Shown one piece after another: positions 61,652 through 64,000 of a stretch of 64,000 bases of DNA (positions within the stretch are counted from its first letter, which is position 1; every line of letters starts with the position of its first letter). Source of the DNA: Stichopus chloronotus. Lineage: Eukaryota; Echinodermata; Holothuroidea; Aspidochirotida; Stichopodidae. The notes below the pieces were generated by a model. It was not told the origin of the DNA, ran no database searches, and worked only from the letters and a program-made list of their open reading frames with translations. Position numbers and translations under genes: made by a program. Location: the NCBI GenBank assembly GCA_021234535.1, contig CM037842.1, positions 12,584,010 through 12,648,009 on the forward strand, given 5' to 3'.

Positions 61652-63649
61652 GTAAGGAGAATTATATAATGTCTAATTATATTTTTTTGTTTATTGGACG
61701 ATATCTGGTCACATGATGTTGATTGAAAGTGTTATTCCATGATTGTGCAGACAATTCCCATAAATAAGTGCTAATCAACGACCGTGCAAGTAATGCTGTA
61801 TCCTTTGATCTCATATGGACCATTATCACCGCTGGTGAATTGCGTTCCAAGGAAACAAGTCGTGACTATCGTAGGGTGCGCATTGCTCGCTCTAGACATG
61901 TATTAGCGATGTTGAGAATGTTACGTCTCGTTTTCAAAGATTCTTCAAATAAAACGCAAAACTAATTCGCGATAAATTTCCCGTAATTGAAATACTGTAT
62001 TGCCGGTGGTGCGGGAATTTACACGGGGCCGTTTCCCTTCGTTTGTTCATGACCAACGCCCTACGTAACAGCGCAGGCAATGCACTGGCCTTGCATTAGG
62101 TATTACACACTGTACTCGGTGTGATTCGTAGGTGAATGAAAGGTTAAACAACGATGAACCGTGCATTAATTACAGGATAATGCACGAGCGCGGGCTTAAC
62201 GAAGCGATGCACGAGGGCGAAGCCTGAGTGCATCCAGCGCAAGGATTAACCCGTGCGAGTGAATTATCCTGTATTTAATGCACAGGTCCAGAGTTGTACC
62301 TTGTTCATTCAAATACAACAATTTTTTTCATTCAATTGACCGTGGGTCGGTGATTTTACTCTTAATTAATTTACCGTGCGTTGATCCATTTACCGTGGGT
62401 TAACCGGAGGATCAACCACGGTTTCCCAACCGCAATTGACCAATAGGAGTTGAGTATTATTACCAAGCCCGAGTTTCCATCTTTCCAGTTGCTACAGTAC
62501 GTACACCAAATCATGGCACAGTGTTTTCCGCAAGCTTTCGAGAGGCAACTGCGTGCGTCTAAGAGCCAGGAGCTCTGGTTAACAAAAAATTCTGGTTGGT
62601 GTTTGCTAATCTTGTTATTTTTAGAAATTGCTGTCATGCCCTTATTGAAAATTGAAAATGGCCGTAATGCCCCAACTAATGGCCTTGGTGCCCTCAAAAA
62701 TGGAAACTGAGCGAAGGCCAAATGGCCATGCCCCTTGAGATCTGAAGGTCGAGGCCTGCCATTGCACTCCAAAACATTATCTGTATAATATTCAACTGGT
62801 AATTTGTTTGAGCAGCATCCAACTGTACATAGGTGTGGTAATTCACAAGTATTATTTTGCTCTATAAACATCAATATGTCACATTCTTCCTTATTCATTT
62901 TGTTCAATCAACAATTTCAAGTGAAGGTTATTTTATTTCTACAAGTTCAGGATGTCACTGATGGCTCTGTGAACCTACTCTACCTCGCAGAGTTGTAATT
63001 GCTACATCACTCCACAAAAGCTCCGTACTTTCCCTCTGAATGGCTTACACACATCATGTTGAATATTCAATAGCCTGGACTGCAGTCCTATGTGGCTGTT
63101 AAACACATTCGTGACACTCAAGGGAAAATTTGGTCCTACTCACAACAAACAAAAGCTTGTTAGATGAATCCATTAGCATTGTTCATGATGACTGACCTTA
63201 GCTGCTGTTTTTAGATTTTCGACATATTCCTTAAAATGACTGTATCCATCATCGGAAAACATACCACTGATGCCAGTGATTGACTCTCTGCAGGTATACG
63301 TGATATACCATTCATTTACCTCCCATGTGCAGTTCTACGTATTCATTCGTAAGCTGAATGGGCATTGTTTGGTATTTAAATAAATTAAACATCCACCCTT
63401 GTAGCTTCATATCAGTTGTCTTTGAGTTGGGTTCTGAGGACTTGAAAGATATGCCATAATGGGTGGCAATTGTTCTAGGAATATGTTCAGAAAGTTAACT
63501 TTGTCTCTGTGTGACTTAAATGGAGATGAGAAGAAATTCCTAGTCTACTCTATTTGCCTTATTTTAATAGGCAAAAAATAGTTCAATATTCTGGAAAACA
63601 GGAGGGCCATTCTTTTTATGTAACACAAACTTCATTTTCTCTGTTGTAG
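61652..63649. other. Mostly repeats and unassigned sequence
   Basis: Includes the foldback element 62131-62315 with CG-richer flanks, and a repetitive-looking GGCC-rich patch at 62640-62780. No exon recognised. Confidence 0.4.
62131..62315. repeat. Foldback (MITE-like) element
   Basis: The arms read towards the centre as GAATGAA, AAGGT.., then GTGCATTAA(T/A)TACAGGATAAT and (C/T)CACG/TCGC. The left arm is about 62133-62200, the right arm about 62245-62310 in inverted orientation. The short loop contains GATGCACGAGGGCGAAGCC. GC content is higher than in the surroundings. Confidence 0.7.
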
Positions 63650-63735
63650 ATGCAAGACTGGCAGCAGCATTTCTTTCCATCCCTGGATTGTTCCAAGAGC
63701 GCATCACAGATATCTTCATCCCAGTTACCAAAAGT
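63650..63735 (+). CDS. Candidate exon near the window end
   Basis: Acceptor GTTGTAG after a pyrimidine-rich stretch, donor AGT|GTAAGT. In phase 1 it reads ARLAAAFLSIPGLFQERITD, a plausible amphipathic helix. Two other frames are also open, one starting at ATG (MQDWQQHF), so phase and membership of the zinc-finger locus are unproven. Confidence 0.3.
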
Positions 63736-64000
63736 GTAAGTATTCAAATGTGAGCTATGAACATGGTGCAGATTAAGTTCAAAGGATTCTGTAAGGGTTG
63801 AACAAGTGTACTCGCTACATCTGTTTAAACCAAGCGGCTCCAAAAATCTTCACACGTAACCTTGGAATTAAGCAAATAACCATGTCTTCAGCTGGACCTA
63901 AATTGTGGCGGAGTTGCACGAAACTGAATTTCTCTTGGGAGCTCATTGCACAGGCGGGGCACACAGACGGTGAAGACACAGCCACCAATTTTTTTGCATC

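Noticed and set aside
62371..62907. 178-codon minus-strand frame
   Set aside because: Composition and lack of any motif suggest chance across repeat sequence; it runs into the foldback flanks and starts in unique DNA without context.

Overview
The window looks like nuclear DNA of a marine invertebrate, most likely a deuterostome such as an echinoderm. The reasons are AT-rich sequence, GT-AG introns of 0.3-5 kb, many decayed retroelements, foldback repeats and a lineage-style mix of C-type lectin, EGF and SEA domains. The taxonomic guess is weak and rests on general impression only.

The main content is one very large plus-strand gene from about 540 to 50365. By chaining splice sites with compatible phases I reconstruct 36 coding exons. 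They total 5040 nt (1679 codons plus stop), and every junction keeps the frame. The predicted product is a type I membrane protein: signal peptide (exon at 540-666); two C-type lectin-like domains (CTLD1 2971-8483, CTLD2 10497-14589); three Thr/Ser-rich mucin-like exons (17940-22869); six calcium-binding EGF exons (23554-27533); a fourth Thr/Ser exon (29710-29829); CTLD3 (31367-33983); seven more cbEGF exons (34828-41279); CTLD4 (41926-43032); a SEA domain with a GSVLV autoproteolysis motif (45372-47007); a split EGF (47361-49526); then a transmembrane segment, a poly-Cys juxtamembrane run and a tail of about 150 residues with PPxY and Yxx-hydrophobic motifs (49681-50365). The layout resembles membrane mucins (SEA-EGF-TM end) carrying lectin and EGF modules. 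I do not recognise it as a named gene.

The gene has grown by exon duplication. A unit of about 1.5-1.65 kb is duplicated at 24.0-27.1 kb, introns included. CTLD3 and CTLD4 have identical exon lengths (242/131/149). Four Thr/Ser exons share their donor context. Three EGF exons are decaying: one has a frameshift, one a 5' deletion and one a lost splice donor.

Introns hold remnants of mobile elements: a frameshifted reverse transcriptase on the minus strand (8.8-10.07 kb), a GIY-YIG-like fragment (12.2 kb), the 3' end of a non-LTR LINE (14.94-15.92 kb, minus), a Ty3/gypsy pol fragment (36.66-37.74 kb, minus), a tandem repeat of about 290 bp (47.98-48.55 kb) and long simple repeats, including about 200 bp of (AT)n at 8.5 kb.

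From 50.4 to 57.6 kb there is a 3' UTR and then intergenic sequence with repeat fragments. From 57.6 kb to the end there is weaker evidence for a second plus-strand locus: a short possible first exon, a 308-codon C2H2 zinc-finger ORF (60020-60943) and one or two further candidate exons. A candidate 1447-bp non-autonomous DNA transposon with 27-bp terminal inverted repeats (58061-59507), a tRNA-like SINE head (61294-61365, minus) and a foldback element (62131-62315) lie among these pieces.
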